From the NCBI RefSeq assembly GCF_030525755.1, contig NZ_JAUNEC010000019.1, positions 1 to 29,856 of the forward strand: a DNA stretch of 29,856 bases, in the 5' to 3' direction. The notes under the pieces were generated by a model. That model saw only the letters and a program-made list of their open reading frames with translations, was not told the origin of the DNA and ran no database searches. Of the stretch, positions 8,065-16,363 are shown piece by piece (position 1 is the stretch's first letter; every line of letters starts with the position of its first letter). This DNA comes from Alysiella sp. Its GTDB lineage: Bacteria > Pseudomonadota > Gammaproteobacteria > Burkholderiales > Neisseriaceae. A program made the position numbers and the translations under genes.

Positions 8065-8144
8065 ATAGTGGGCGCAAGTCTCACATTACACGATTCATTA
8101 TATTTTCATGATACTGTCAATTTTTTTATTCTAGACAAACATAA

Positions 8145-9236
8145 TTATGGTCTGATAATGGGTTTGTCGGTTTCTGTAATGATGCCTCCACCTAAACAGA
8201 TTTCGCTGTCATACAACACAGCGGATTGTCCTGGCGTAACTGCCCATTGTGGCTCATCAAAAATCAACTCTGCTTCATCATTGCTTAAATAATGCAGTTC
8301 ACATGCGGCATCAGCCATACGATAACGGGTTTTGCAAGTGTAACGCCCAGCAGCAGGTTTTTCAGGCAGTGTCCAGCTTAATTGTTGCATTTTTAGGCTG
8401 TGGCTGAACAAAAGTGGGTGTTCATGACCTTGCACCACAATTAGTTGATTGTTTGTCAAATCTTTACCTGCCACAAACCATGGCTCACCTGCACCGCCTA
8501 TGCCTAAACCTTTGCGTTGTCCCAAAGTGTAAAACATTAAACCCAGATGTTCGCCCACAATTTTGCCTTCTGGCGTAACCATTTTGCCGTTGTTGGTGGG
8601 TAAGTATTGTTGTAAAAAAGCGCGAAAGGGGCGTTCGCCGATGAAGCAAATGCCTGTGCTGTCTTTTTTGGTGGCTGTCGGTAAAGTGGCTTGGGCTGCC
8701 AAGCGGCGTACTTCTGGTTTTTCCAAATGTCCCAATGGGAACAGGGCTTTTGCCAATTGGTGTGGTTGTAAGCGGTATAAAAAATAGCTTTGGTCTTTGT
8801 TGTTATCCAAACCTTTGAGAAGGTAATGCACGCCATTGCGTATTTCTTTACGCGCATAATGTCCTGTGGCAATCGCTTCTGCCCCTTGTGCAATTGCGTA
8901 ATCCAAAAAGGCTTTGAATTTGATTTCGGCATTGCACAATACATCGGGGTTGGGTGTTCTGCCTGCTTGATATTCTTGTAAAAAATAGGAGAAAACCCTA
9001 TCTTTGTATTGTGCGGCAAAGTTCACAATATCAATGTCTATGCCCAAAATATCGGCAACGGCAATGGCATCAAATGAATCTTGTTTGATGCTGCAATATT
9101 CGTCATTGTCATCGTCTTCCCAGTTTTGCATGAACACACCACGCACGTTTTTATTTTGCTGTTTCAATAAGTAAGCTGTTACGCTGGAATCCACGCCGCC
9201 AGAAAGTCCGACAATGATGTTGTTGGGTTCAGACAT
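8145..9236 (-). CDS. mnmA: tRNA-specific 2-thiouridylase MnmA
   Basis: 363 residues, typical for MnmA. The enzyme thiolates U34 of tRNA-Lys, -Glu and -Gln after ATP activation, taking sulfur from the IscS/Tus relay. The PP-loop SGGVDSS is at residues 12-18. The catalytic cysteines are C101 in NPDVLCNAEIKF and C197 in GICFIGER, the expected disulfide/persulfide pair. GHYAR and the C-terminal beta-barrel region with AVTPGQSAVLY are present. AAGGA lies 6 bases before the ATG. It is downstream of lptG, separated by a strong uptake-sequence hairpin, so it is probably transcribed on its own. Confidence 0.96.
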   Translation of the reverse strand: MSEPNNIIVGLSGGVDSSVTAYLLKQQNKNVRGVFMQNWEDDDNDEYCSIKQDSFDAIAVADILGIDIDIVNFAAQYKDRVFSYFLQEYQAGRTPNPDVLCNAEIKFKAFLDYAIAQGAEAIATGHYARKEIRNGVHYLLKGLDNNKDQSYFLYRLQPHQLAKALFPLGHLEKPEVRRLAAQATLPTATKKDSTGICFIGERPFRAFLQQYLPTNNGKMVTPEGKIVGEHLGLMFYTLGQRKGLGIGGAGEPWFVAGKDLTNNQLIVVQGHEHPLLFSHSLKMQQLSWTLPEKPAAGRYTCKTRYRMADAACELHYLSNDEAELIFDEPQWAVTPGQSAVLYDSEICLGGGIITETDKPIIRP

Positions 9237-9284
9237 TTTGTTTCCTTATTTGATGAGTTGGAATAGAAATGCAGTACAGTAATG

Positions 9285-9323
9285 AGGCTGCCTGAAAATG
9301 GGTAATTGGTTTTCAGGCAGCCT
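9285..9323 (-). terminator. Uptake-sequence hairpin after lptG
   Basis: AGGCTGCCTGAAAA (9285-9298) and TTTTCAGGCAGCCT (9310-9323) are perfect inverted copies with an 11-base loop. It lies 17 bases after the lptG stop and before mnmA. Both arms are full simDUS copies, the classic neisserial way of building a terminator. Confidence 0.7.
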
Positions 9324-9339
9324 GTGTATTTGATTGACA

Positions 9340-10407
9340 TTAGCGTTTTTCTTGTTTGCGAATCAAATACAGAGCAAGTAAGGCAAATAAAGCAGTAGGT
9401 AATATGGCAGACAGAAAAGTAGGAAAGCCATAAAGTTGGCTGCTGAAACCAAACAATTTGCCTGTGAAGAAAAACAACAAACCCAAACAAATACCACCAA
9501 ACAGTTTTAAACCCATATTGGTGTGCCTGCCTGAAATGGGGGTAAATGCCAGCGCAACCAGCGACATAACCATAGTGGCAATCGGATAAATCAGTTTGTT
9601 CCACCAAGCCACATCATACATTAGGGTTTTTTGTTGATTGTTTTTGAGATAGCTGATGTAGGTTGTCAGTGCCGTAAACGACATTTGTTCAGGCGAAACC
9701 AATAAAACTTCCAATAAATTGTTGTTTATGTGTGTGTGCCAATCACGTTGTTTGCTTTGTTGCGTGTGAATGTGGTTGCCTGAAAGGGTGCTGCTTTGAA
9801 CATTGTGCATCAGCCATTTGCCTTGTTCTACTTGGGCAGTTTGGGCGGATAGGGCTTCGGTCAGTTTGAAATCAGTATCATAACGCCAAATTTTGATGCC
9901 AACCAAAGTATTATCAGGCAGCATGGATGAGACATTGATGATGTTGTTGTCTTGTTTTAACCACACGCCATAGTGTGCTGCGGCGATGTGTCCTGTTTTG
10001 GCAATGGTTTTAATGGTATCGGCACGACGACTTAATTGAGGTGCTAATCCTTCGCCTAAAAAAACGGTGGCAATGGCAAAAATCAGACTGAATTTCAGTA
10101 TGATACTGATGAGTTTACGGTTGGATAAGCCGCTGGTTTTGATGACGGCTAACTCATTATTATTGGACAGTTGATTGAGTGCAATTAAACCACCAATCAA
10201 GGTCGCCAGAGGCATCAGTTGATAGGCGCGTGCAGGTGATTGCATTAGGGTAAATTGTATTGCTGTCCAGAGTGTGTAAGTGCCTTTGCCAATGTTGCCA
10301 ACTTCACCGAGAAAATCAATGAAGTTGTATAAGGCAAGCAGTGCCAGTAATGTGTAACAGGACATTACGGTTAAGCGGACAATCAGATAACGGGTAATCA
10401 GGTTCAT
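9340..10407 (-). CDS. lptG: LptG, LPS export permease
   Basis: 355 residues, the usual size for LptG. LptF and LptG form the inner-membrane channel of the LptB2FG exporter, which pulls LPS out of the membrane and passes it to LptC/A. The N-terminal helix pair (residues about 10-30 and 60-78), the cytoplasmic coupling stretch ALNQLSNNNELAVIKTSGLS, a periplasmic beta-jellyroll domain in the middle, and three C-terminal helices with PISGRHTNMGLKLF are visible. NNELAVIKTSGLS is diagnostic of the LptF/G family; the order and the YxxG.LF.F C-terminus favour LptG. lptF normally lies directly upstream but is absent here: the upstream neighbour is the DUF808 gene. Confidence 0.93.
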   Translation of the reverse strand: MNLITRYLIVRLTVMSCYTLLALLALYNFIDFLGEVGNIGKGTYTLWTAIQFTLMQSPARAYQLMPLATLIGGLIALNQLSNNNELAVIKTSGLSNRKLISIILKFSLIFAIATVFLGEGLAPQLSRRADTIKTIAKTGHIAAAHYGVWLKQDNNIINVSSMLPDNTLVGIKIWRYDTDFKLTEALSAQTAQVEQGKWLMHNVQSSTLSGNHIHTQQSKQRDWHTHINNNLLEVLLVSPEQMSFTALTTYISYLKNNQQKTLMYDVAWWNKLIYPIATMVMSLVALAFTPISGRHTNMGLKLFGGICLGLLFFFTGKLFGFSSQLYGFPTFLSAILPTALFALLALYLIRKQEKR

Positions 10408-10493
10408 GGTTTTAGGGGGAATTGGGTTTCAGGCTAAAATAAGGTTAGCATTCTGTTGTTGATTTCACGTGTATTAAAGAGGCTGCTTGAAAA

Positions 10494-11357
10494 TCAATGT
10501 TTTTGTTTTGCCAACCATTTCATCAAAGGCAAAATCACAGCGCAAGCCAAACCCCCAATCAATAAGCCGATGACCAATGTTGCCAGCATTTCTATTGTGC
10601 TGCTACCCCATTGAATGTGGTGTAGGGAAGGGACGTTGTGCATGAAAATGCCACCACCAACCAAAAACATTGCCAAAGTACCCACAATGCTTAATGCGCG
10701 CATAAACCAAGGCATGAAAGCGATAAGGGTTTGTCCTAATAAACGCTTGCTTAATGTATCGGCTTGCAGCAAATATAGACCAAAGTCATCGGCTTTTACA
10801 ATTATTGCAACCAGACCATAAACCGCAATCGTGATGCCTATGCCTATGGCAGACAGTGAAATGATTTGTACGGTTAAAGAGGCGTTTTGAACCACGCCCA
10901 AGGCGATGATGATGATTTCAGCTGACAAAATAAAATCGGTGCGGATTGCCCCTTTGATTTTGTCTTTTTCGCTGTTTAAATGGTCGGGAAGACTGGTTTC
11001 GGTGCTGTGCTGCTCATTGCGATGTAGGATTTTGTGCAACAGTTTTTCCACGCCTTCAAAACACAAATAGGCACCACCTATCATCAATAAAGGTGTAATC
11101 CATTTGGGTGCATAAACCGCTAATAGTAAAGCCAAAGGTATCAAAATCACTTTATTGATGAACGAGCCTTTGGCAACGGCCCATACAATTGGTAATTCAC
11201 GGTCGGCTTGAACGCCTGTAACCTGATTGGCATTGAGTGCCAAGTCATCGCCAACCACACCAGCTGTTTTTTTGGTTGCCATTTTGGTCATCAGGGCAAC
11301 ATCATCTAATACTGTGGCAATGTCGTCTAATAGGGTAAATAGGGAAGCAAAAGCCAT
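10494..11357 (-). CDS. DUF808 family inner-membrane protein (YedI-like)
   Basis: 287 residues from the chosen ATG. The start MAFASLFTLLDDIATVLDDVAL and the following KKTAGVVGDDLALNANQV are hallmarks of the DUF808 family (E. coli YedI). After this polar head come GGAYLCFEGVEKLLHK and several hydrophobic helices, with a final pair near the C-terminus. The function is unknown; I infer only an integral membrane protein. The ORF is open to 11408, but those extra 17 residues come from a uptake-sequence region and lack family similarity. GAGG lies about 10 bases before the ATG at 11357. The gene is preceded by repeat copy A and stands alone. Confidence 0.85.
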   Translation of the reverse strand: MAFASLFTLLDDIATVLDDVALMTKMATKKTAGVVGDDLALNANQVTGVQADRELPIVWAVAKGSFINKVILIPLALLLAVYAPKWITPLLMIGGAYLCFEGVEKLLHKILHRNEQHSTETSLPDHLNSEKDKIKGAIRTDFILSAEIIIIALGVVQNASLTVQIISLSAIGIGITIAVYGLVAIIVKADDFGLYLLQADTLSKRLLGQTLIAFMPWFMRALSIVGTLAMFLVGGGIFMHNVPSLHHIQWGSSTIEMLATLVIGLLIGGLACAVILPLMKWLAKQKH

Positions 11358-11426
11358 TTGGAGCAGACCTCTTTGTGTTTTTTCAGGCAGTATTATAGCG
11401 AAAAGCAAAATAGGCTGCCTGAAAGT

Positions 11427-11536
11427 TATGGTCGCAGAATTGAATAGGCATTACGGCGTTGCCCATGTCCTATACTATTGTTTTATACACGGCTCTCATG
11501 GTCGCCTCTTGTATTGCTTTTTTACTTCTGCGATTG
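11427..11536 (+). repeat. Palindromic repeat family, copy A
   Basis: Starts TATGGTCGCAGAATTGAA and ends TTACTTCTGCGATTG, so the ends are inverted copies. At 110 bases it is the longest copy, with extra bases in its middle compared with copy C. CTTGTATTGCTTTTT near the right end is shared with copies B and (partly) C. The element ends 9 bases from the pqiC stop, between pqiC and the DUF808 gene. Confidence 0.75.
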
Positions 11537-11545
11537 GAGCGCATT

Positions 11546-12088
11546 TTAAGGAATGAGTTGTGTTACCACTTGGTTTAAACCTTTATCTAAACTTTGAATC
11601 ATCGCAGTATAACCATCACCTGTTTGAGGGGTGATGACGTGAAATGATTGGCGTGAAATGGGTTTTTGCTGGTGTTGATTTTGCCATATGGCATAGCCGC
11701 TGATTTCAGTATCGCCTGTGTGTCGTCCTTGAAAACGGTCTAGGTAAATCAGCAATGTGCCATTTGTGTTTAAATGATGTGTGGCTGGAGCAAAGCTGTG
11801 GTTGCCAATACGGTTGAATTTATTGGCAAAGACCGCTGCCAAACTGTGTTCCAAAGGTGCTGCCCACAAATGATTTTGGGCGAAATGCACGGTATGTACA
11901 TCGGTTTGATATACCAAACCATTGTTTTTTAAGGGTTCCGCTAATATAACTTTTACGGCAATAGGCTGAACTTTGTTTTCAGGCAGCCTGAATGCACTAT
12001 CGGGCAGTTGGTAATATTGGGTAGGGCGTGTGCTGCTGCAAGCGGTTAAAATCAGTATGCTTGCGAGCCATAAAATAAGGCGTTTCAT
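11546..12088 (-). CDS. pqiC: PqiC, outer-membrane lipoprotein of the Pqi lipid-transport system
   Basis: 180 residues (E. coli PqiC 187). A signal peptide with lipobox LTAC (cysteine at about residue 17) predicts a lipoprotein, as expected for the ABC-transport-auxiliary (DUF330) family. The motif TQYYQLP just after the lipidation site and the VHFAQNHLWAAPLEHSLAAVF segment are typical. PqiC forms a ring in the outer membrane on which the PqiB needle docks. AAGGAA lies 5 bases before its ATG, inside the end of pqiB; the two genes overlap by 4 bases (ATGA), a sign of translational coupling. Confidence 0.9.
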   Translation of the reverse strand: MKRLILWLASILILTACSSTRPTQYYQLPDSAFRLPENKVQPIAVKVILAEPLKNNGLVYQTDVHTVHFAQNHLWAAPLEHSLAAVFANKFNRIGNHSFAPATHHLNTNGTLLIYLDRFQGRHTGDTEISGYAIWQNQHQQKPISRQSFHVITPQTGDGYTAMIQSLDKGLNQVVTQLIP

Positions 12089-13731
12089 CGGCTTCCTTTC
12101 GGTGTTGGATCGGGACTGCCTGAATTGAAAATCAGGGAATTGGGTTTTTCTTTTAGGGTTTGAATAAGGGGGGCAACTTCTTTCAAAGTGCGTTCTAAAC
12201 TTTGCAGGGTGTTTTGTGCGTCTTGGTAAACGGGCGATTGTGGCGATATGCCATGTAATGTTTGACGCAAAGTTTGTAAAGTTTGGTTCAATTCTGTGGG
12301 CAGTTGCTGTGTTTGGCTGCCTGTAAGCAGTTTATTGGCGGATTGGAGTGTGGTTTTTAATTCTTTCAGGCTGCCATTGAGTTCGCCTACGGTTTTGTCT
12401 AATGGTAGGGCATTGAATTTATCCAGTAATTTGTTTAATTGGGTTTGCAGTTCGTCTAAACCACCACTGCGTGTGGCAATCACGATGTCGCCGTGGTATG
12501 TACCGTGTGGTTTGAGTGTGGGTGTTTGGGACGTGGTATCGGAAAGTTCAATCAGTTTGCTGCCCAAAACCAAGTTGTTGCTGGTAAGTGTGGCGGTTAA
12601 ACCTTGATTTAATGCTGCCTGAATCAGGTTTTGCCAATGGGTTTTGCTGTGGCGTTGTTGGCTGTTTTCGCCTTCAATTAAGTGTGGTTCTATACGTAAG
12701 CGCACAGGTATGTAGCCATTTTGGAATAAATTTTGTTGGTCGCCATCTTGGAAGTAAGCAATATCGGCAACATTACCAATTCGTATGCCTTTGTAGATGA
12801 CGGGGGCGCCAACGTCTAAACCGCGTATGGAGGTGTTGAAGAAGGCAACGTAATACAGTGTGCGTTCGTCTGCTTGGTTTTCAATTTGGGCACGGTCGTT
12901 GTAAATGGTAAATTCTGCACCATTGCTGACTTTTTCGTTTGCTGTGGGTGAATACGGTGGACTATCAAAGGAAATCGCACCCGATAACAGAGCAGAAACA
13001 GGTGCGGTTTTGAGGCTGATGCCACCACCGTCCATGCGAACATCTATGCCACTGTCCAACCAAAAACGGCTGGCGCGGTTAATCAGGCTTTCGTTTGGAC
13101 TGTGAATGAAAATGCTGTAATGCACGCTTTGGTCGTCTGGGTTGAATTTTGCGGTTTCTACTGTACCCACAATATGACTTTGGAACAATACAGGGCTGCC
13201 TGCACCTAGCATTTTGCTGTTCTTGCCTTTTAAAGTGAGTCGTATGCCACTTTGACCTAATGCGGAAATCGGTGGTAATTCGGCAACGTGAAACACGCGT
13301 TCTTCTTCTGTGCTATGACCTGGTGAAAATGAAATGTATGAACCTGAAAGCAGCGTGCTTAATCCTGTTACGCCGTTTTGGTCTATGCGTGGTTTGACTA
13401 CCCAAAATTGTGTGTCTTTACGCATTAAGTCCATACTTTGACGGTTCAGTTGAGCAGTAATTTCCACGCCATCACCTTTGGGATTGAGCTTGATGCTGCT
13501 GACGCGTCCCACTTCCACATTTAAAACGCGAATGGTGGTGTTGTTGGCTTCAATGCCATCGGCATTGTCCATTAGCAAAGTAATTTCGGGTCCGCGTGCA
13601 CGCAGATTGTCTATTAGCAGCCATGTTCCAATTATGGTGGCAATGAGTGGTATCAGCCACACAGTTGAAAACAAGGTTTTACTGGGGCGTATGTGGGCTT
13701 TTTTTGTTTCGTTCATGTTTTTCACTTGCAT
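12085..13731 (-). CDS. pqiB: PqiB, MCE-domain periplasm-spanning lipid transporter
   Basis: 548 residues (E. coli PqiB 546). An N-terminal membrane helix (STVWLIPLIATIIGTWLLI, about residues 22-40) is followed by three MCE/MlaD modules, recognisable from GIEANNTTIRVLNVEVGRV, GAGSPVLFQSHIVGTVE and DVGAPVIYKGIRIGNV. The C-terminal third is helical and Leu/Gln/Thr-rich (e.g. LDELQTQLNKLLDKFNALP), forming the coiled-coil needle. The protein bridges the inner membrane to PqiC. An alternative ATG five codons later (13716) is possible; neither has a strong ribosome binding site. It is part of pqiA-pqiB-pqiC. Confidence 0.93.
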   Translation of the reverse strand: MQVKNMNETKKAHIRPSKTLFSTVWLIPLIATIIGTWLLIDNLRARGPEITLLMDNADGIEANNTTIRVLNVEVGRVSSIKLNPKGDGVEITAQLNRQSMDLMRKDTQFWVVKPRIDQNGVTGLSTLLSGSYISFSPGHSTEEERVFHVAELPPISALGQSGIRLTLKGKNSKMLGAGSPVLFQSHIVGTVETAKFNPDDQSVHYSIFIHSPNESLINRASRFWLDSGIDVRMDGGGISLKTAPVSALLSGAISFDSPPYSPTANEKVSNGAEFTIYNDRAQIENQADERTLYYVAFFNTSIRGLDVGAPVIYKGIRIGNVADIAYFQDGDQQNLFQNGYIPVRLRIEPHLIEGENSQQRHSKTHWQNLIQAALNQGLTATLTSNNLVLGSKLIELSDTTSQTPTLKPHGTYHGDIVIATRSGGLDELQTQLNKLLDKFNALPLDKTVGELNGSLKELKTTLQSANKLLTGSQTQQLPTELNQTLQTLRQTLHGISPQSPVYQDAQNTLQSLERTLKEVAPLIQTLKEKPNSLIFNSGSPDPTPKGSR

Positions 13732-13742
13732 GATTTATTGGG

Positions 13743-13759
13743 TTTCAGGCAGCCTGAAA
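13743..13759. repeat. Palindromic uptake sequence between pqiA and pqiB
   Basis: TTTCAGGCAGCCTGAAA, a perfect palindrome apart from the central A. It reads as kingDUS (AGGCAGCCTGAA) on the plus strand and simDUS on the minus strand. It fills the 38-base gap between the pqiA stop and the pqiB start, so it is transcribed inside the operon. Confidence 0.65.
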
Positions 13760-13769
13760 AGGGTGGATT

Positions 13770-15086
13770 TTATGTTGTTGAAATGGGTTTGGTGTGTGTT
13801 TCGGTTTGGGACATATGATGTTTGTCCCATAGCAAACGTACATCAAAAAAATGTGCCGAAAGCATGGTTAAAATTACCACCAAACAAAAATAAATGGCAG
13901 CTGGCCCAGGCGTTACGCGTGCCAAAGGTGTGTAAAACGTGCTCATCAAAATGATGATGACGAAAATATCTATCATGGACCAGCGACCTACGGCTTCGGT
14001 TAAACGGTATTGCAGCGACAGTTTTTCTACCGAGATAAAAGGCTTAAATCGTGCACAATACAGCAAAATCAGCATGGAGATGATTTTCAAAGTGGGTACC
14101 AGAATGCTTGCGCTGAAAATAATCGTAGCAATCAAACGGTCGCCTTTGTGCCACATATAAATGATGCCGCTCATAATGGTGCTGATTTCCAAAGTCATGG
14201 GATTTTGGGAAATCATGATGGTCAAAAAATTTGCAGGAAAATACAAAATTATGGCTGCCAACAGAAACATGAACGACACATACAAACTGTGTGGGCGGCG
14301 GTTAAACAGTTCAGAGCCACACACACCACAAAATGTTTCGTTTTGGGGGCGAAAATACAGGCAACGTGAACAACAAACGGTATCAGAGGCTGCCTGAAAC
14401 AGGGGCGTTTTGCCTCTGCGATGAATTTGGTAATAAAGCCAATGGGGCGATATGGCAACAGCAGTACGCAATAAAAGCAAAATTAAAAAAGGCATTAACC
14501 AAAAAGCGGCACCCAAAGTGATTTCTGCTACAGAACGAATTTTGATGTAGGCGACCAACATGGAGATGAAAAACACATCAATCATAATCCATTGTCGCAA
14601 ACGCGTAATCAAACGTATGGCATGCAATAAGAAAGGGCGATTTTGCTGCCAGACTAAACCCGTGTACACATAAATCGTTACCCATAAAAACAAAACAGGG
14701 CTACCAAATGTCAGCGCAAACATTACCAAACCGAGAAAACCCCAGTTATCCGCCAGTAAATTATGCAACATAGCGGGTAAAGTGAGTGGCGAATAAACAC
14801 TTTGCATTTGAATGTTGGCAAAAGGCTGGCTGTAAACCAAAAGCATCAAAATTAGTGCGGCAAAGGCGCAAGCCAAAACTGTTGCGTAGGCTTCGGGTTC
14901 AATGTGTACCAAGTGATGATGACAACGTGGACAAGCCGCATCTTGTCCTTGTCGCAATTTGGGCAAATGCACGCGACAAGCGCATTCAGGACAATCCACA
15001 ATATGTGCAGGTAAAGTAGCACTGGGCGTATAAACGTGTTGCCAGTGTTTTTCAATTTTGCGAACAAAATGTTGGCGCAGGGACAT
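13770..15086 (-). CDS. pqiA: PqiA, inner-membrane subunit of the Pqi system
   Basis: 438 residues (E. coli PqiA 417). Two tandem PqiA domains are visible, each beginning with a zinc-ribbon-like cysteine group: CPEC...CPRC near the N-terminus and CSRC...CGVC around the middle. Each is followed by about four membrane helices; PANFLTIMISQ and RWSMIDIFVIIIL are typical. In the cell it sits in the inner membrane and feeds lipids to PqiB. The frame is open to 15407, but the first 107 residues would come from inverted repeats and show no family similarity; the ATG at 15086 precedes SLRQHFV and is 28 bases downstream of a TATAAT. There is no obvious Shine-Dalgarno sequence. Confidence 0.92.
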   Translation of the reverse strand: MSLRQHFVRKIEKHWQHVYTPSATLPAHIVDCPECACRVHLPKLRQGQDAACPRCHHHLVHIEPEAYATVLACAFAALILMLLVYSQPFANIQMQSVYSPLTLPAMLHNLLADNWGFLGLVMFALTFGSPVLFLWVTIYVYTGLVWQQNRPFLLHAIRLITRLRQWIMIDVFFISMLVAYIKIRSVAEITLGAAFWLMPFLILLLLRTAVAISPHWLYYQIHRRGKTPLFQAASDTVCCSRCLYFRPQNETFCGVCGSELFNRRPHSLYVSFMFLLAAIILYFPANFLTIMISQNPMTLEISTIMSGIIYMWHKGDRLIATIIFSASILVPTLKIISMLILLYCARFKPFISVEKLSLQYRLTEAVGRWSMIDIFVIIILMSTFYTPLARVTPGPAAIYFCLVVILTMLSAHFFDVRLLWDKHHMSQTETHTKPISTT

Positions 15087-15113
15087 GAAACAGCAAAAAT
15101 CAACAAAAACGCC

Positions 15114-15143
15114 ATTATAGCTGAAACACCAATAGGCTGTCTG
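15114..15143 (-). promoter_or_regulatory. Probable pqiABC promoter
   Basis: On the minus strand CAGACA (complement of 15138-15143) and TATAAT (complement of 15114-15119) are separated by 18 bases, a good sigma-70 arrangement with a perfect -10. The -35 box lies inside a decayed uptake sequence, AGGCTGTCTGAA. The -10 is 27 bases before the pqiA ATG, leaving a short leader. Confidence 0.6.
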
Positions 15144-15168
15144 AAAACCCCAGCGTTTTTCAGGCAGC
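15136..15168. repeat. Hairpin of two decayed uptake sequences
   Basis: GCTGTCTGAAAA (15136-15147) can pair with TTTTCAGGCAGC (15157-15168) with one T-G wobble. The left arm overlaps the proposed pqiA -35. A further decayed copy, AGCTGCCTGAAA, follows at about 15196-15207. Confidence 0.5.
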
Positions 15169-15227
15169 ATTCCAATACATGACAAAAATTTTTGAGCTGC
15201 CTGAAAGATACAGATTTGCCAAGTCTT

Positions 15228-15277
15228 CCGTAGCAGCGTATTTTTACCCAACAGAGTTAAAAATACAGTTGCTGCGG
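15228..15277. repeat. Imperfect 19/20-bp inverted repeat in the pqiA-ung gap
   Basis: CCGTAGCAGCGTATTTTTA (15228-15246) is complementary to TAAAAATACAGTTGCTGCGG (15258-15277) apart from two mismatches and one bulge, with an 11-base loop. It does not contain an uptake sequence. Between 15278 and 15451 I see no gene; AGAACCTTTGCAAAACCC at 15343-15360 shares its first six or seven bases with the ends of the palindrome at 7948 and may be an old IS end. Confidence 0.55.
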
Positions 15278-15451
15278 TGTCCAATTTGAAAACTGGGCAA
15301 GTTTGGGGTTTAGGGGTTGTCGTATACTGTGTAAGGCAGCATAGAACCTTTGCAAAACCCATTATTGAACCAGATATAGGGTGGATTTTATACCTGCCCT
15401 TTGGCAATTTATTGATAGAATAAAACTTCTTGCAATCGAGAACAGGGCAGA

Positions 15452-15545
15452 TACAGTCGTAGAACTGGAAAACACTATGGTGTTGCCAAAGCCCTTATGT
15501 ATTTCGTTACCGTCTTGTATTGCTTTTTCAATTCTACGACTATTA
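15452..15545 (+). repeat. Palindromic repeat family, copy B
   Basis: Starts TACAGTCGTAGAACTGGAAAA and ends CAATTCTACGACTATTA. Its right end is the cleanest of the family and matches copies C and D. It lies 54 bases before the ung ATG, so it could contribute to the ung leader or promoter region. Confidence 0.75.
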
Positions 15546-15599
15546 AGGAAGCCAACATCAAGATGATGAATACAGGTTTTAAGATAAGAAAGGACAATC

Positions 15600-16262
15600 A
15601 TGATTAGCACTTGGCAAGAAGCCATAGGTATGGAAAAACAAGCACCTTATTTCCAACAACTTTTGGCACGCATACGCGATGAACGTTTACAAGGACAAAC
15701 GATTTATCCACCTGCAAACGCCGTTTTTAATGCCTTTAAATTAACCGAATTTGATGCAGTGCGCGTAGTTATTCTGGGGCAAGACCCGTATCACAATGTC
15801 GGACAAGCGCATGGTTTGGCGTTTTCGGTGCAGCACGGTATTGCGCCACCACCCTCATTAATCAATATTTATAAAGAATTGGCAGAGGACATAACGGGTT
15901 TCAGGCAGCCTGCACACGGCAATTTAAGCAAATGGGCAGAGCAGGGTGTGTTATTGTTGAATACGGTTTTAACCGTACGTGCCCATCAAGCCCATTCTCA
16001 TGCCGATTATGGCTGGGAAAGGTTTACCGACCGCGTGATTACCCAATTAAATGCCCATCGTGAAAATCTGGTTTTCATGCTTTGGGGCAGTCATGCACAG
16101 AAAAAAGGGGCAAGCATAGACCGTTATCGCCACTTGGTTTTGACTGCACCACACCCTTCACCTTTGTCCGCGTATCGTGGTTTTTTCGGTTGCAAACATT
16201 TTTCACAAGCCAATGCTTATTTGATGCAACATGGTTTCAAAGCGATTGATTGGCAAAATTAA
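15600..16262 (+). CDS. ung: Uracil-DNA glycosylase
   Basis: 220 residues, family 1 UDG. It removes uracil from DNA to start base-excision repair. The water-activating loop GQDPYH is at residues 60-65 (Asp62 catalytic), the Pro-rich loop APPPS at 82-86, the uracil-binding strand LLLNTVLTVR around 118-127, and the minor-groove loop HPSPLS with the catalytic His at 185-190, followed by RGFFGCKHF. AAAGGA lies 6 bases before the ATG. A uptake-sequence core inside the gene (around 15900) encodes FRQPA in a surface loop between conserved segments. The upstream region is repeat-rich; a hairpin terminator follows. Confidence 0.96.
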   Translation: MISTWQEAIGMEKQAPYFQQLLARIRDERLQGQTIYPPANAVFNAFKLTEFDAVRVVILGQDPYHNVGQAHGLAFSVQHGIAPPPSLINIYKELAEDITGFRQPAHGNLSKWAEQGVLLLNTVLTVRAHQAHSHADYGWERFTDRVITQLNAHRENLVFMLWGSHAQKKGASIDRYRHLVLTAPHPSPLSAYRGFFGCKHFSQANAYLMQHGFKAIDWQN

Positions 16263-16283
16263 TCACACAATAATATCTCAAAC

Positions 16284-16316
16284 AGGCTGCCTGAAAGTTT
16301 CAGGCAGCCTTTGGTT
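16284..16316 (+). terminator. Uptake-sequence terminator after ung
   Basis: AGGCTGCCTGAAA (16284-16296), one base, then TTTCAGGCAGCCT (16298-16310): a perfect 13-base inverted pair with almost no loop, followed by TTGGTTTT. It starts 22 bases after the ung stop. Confidence 0.75.
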
Positions 16317-16363
16317 TTGGTGTATGATAATGATTTCCCAAATCAGACCGATACGGAAGCATC

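Noticed and set aside
8097..8120. TTGACA and TATAAT on the minus strand between pyrG and mnmA
   Set aside because: The two hexamers are only 12 bases apart, too close for a sigma-70 promoter, and no gene follows in that direction before the palindrome.
15087..15407. N-terminal extension of pqiA by 107 residues
   Set aside because: It translates inverted repeats and decayed uptake sequences, lies upstream of the TATAAT at 15114-15119 and has no similarity to PqiA.
15362..15625. 87-residue minus-strand open frame before ung
   Set aside because: It crosses repeat copy B and overlaps the start of ung; its sequence is that of the repeat read through.
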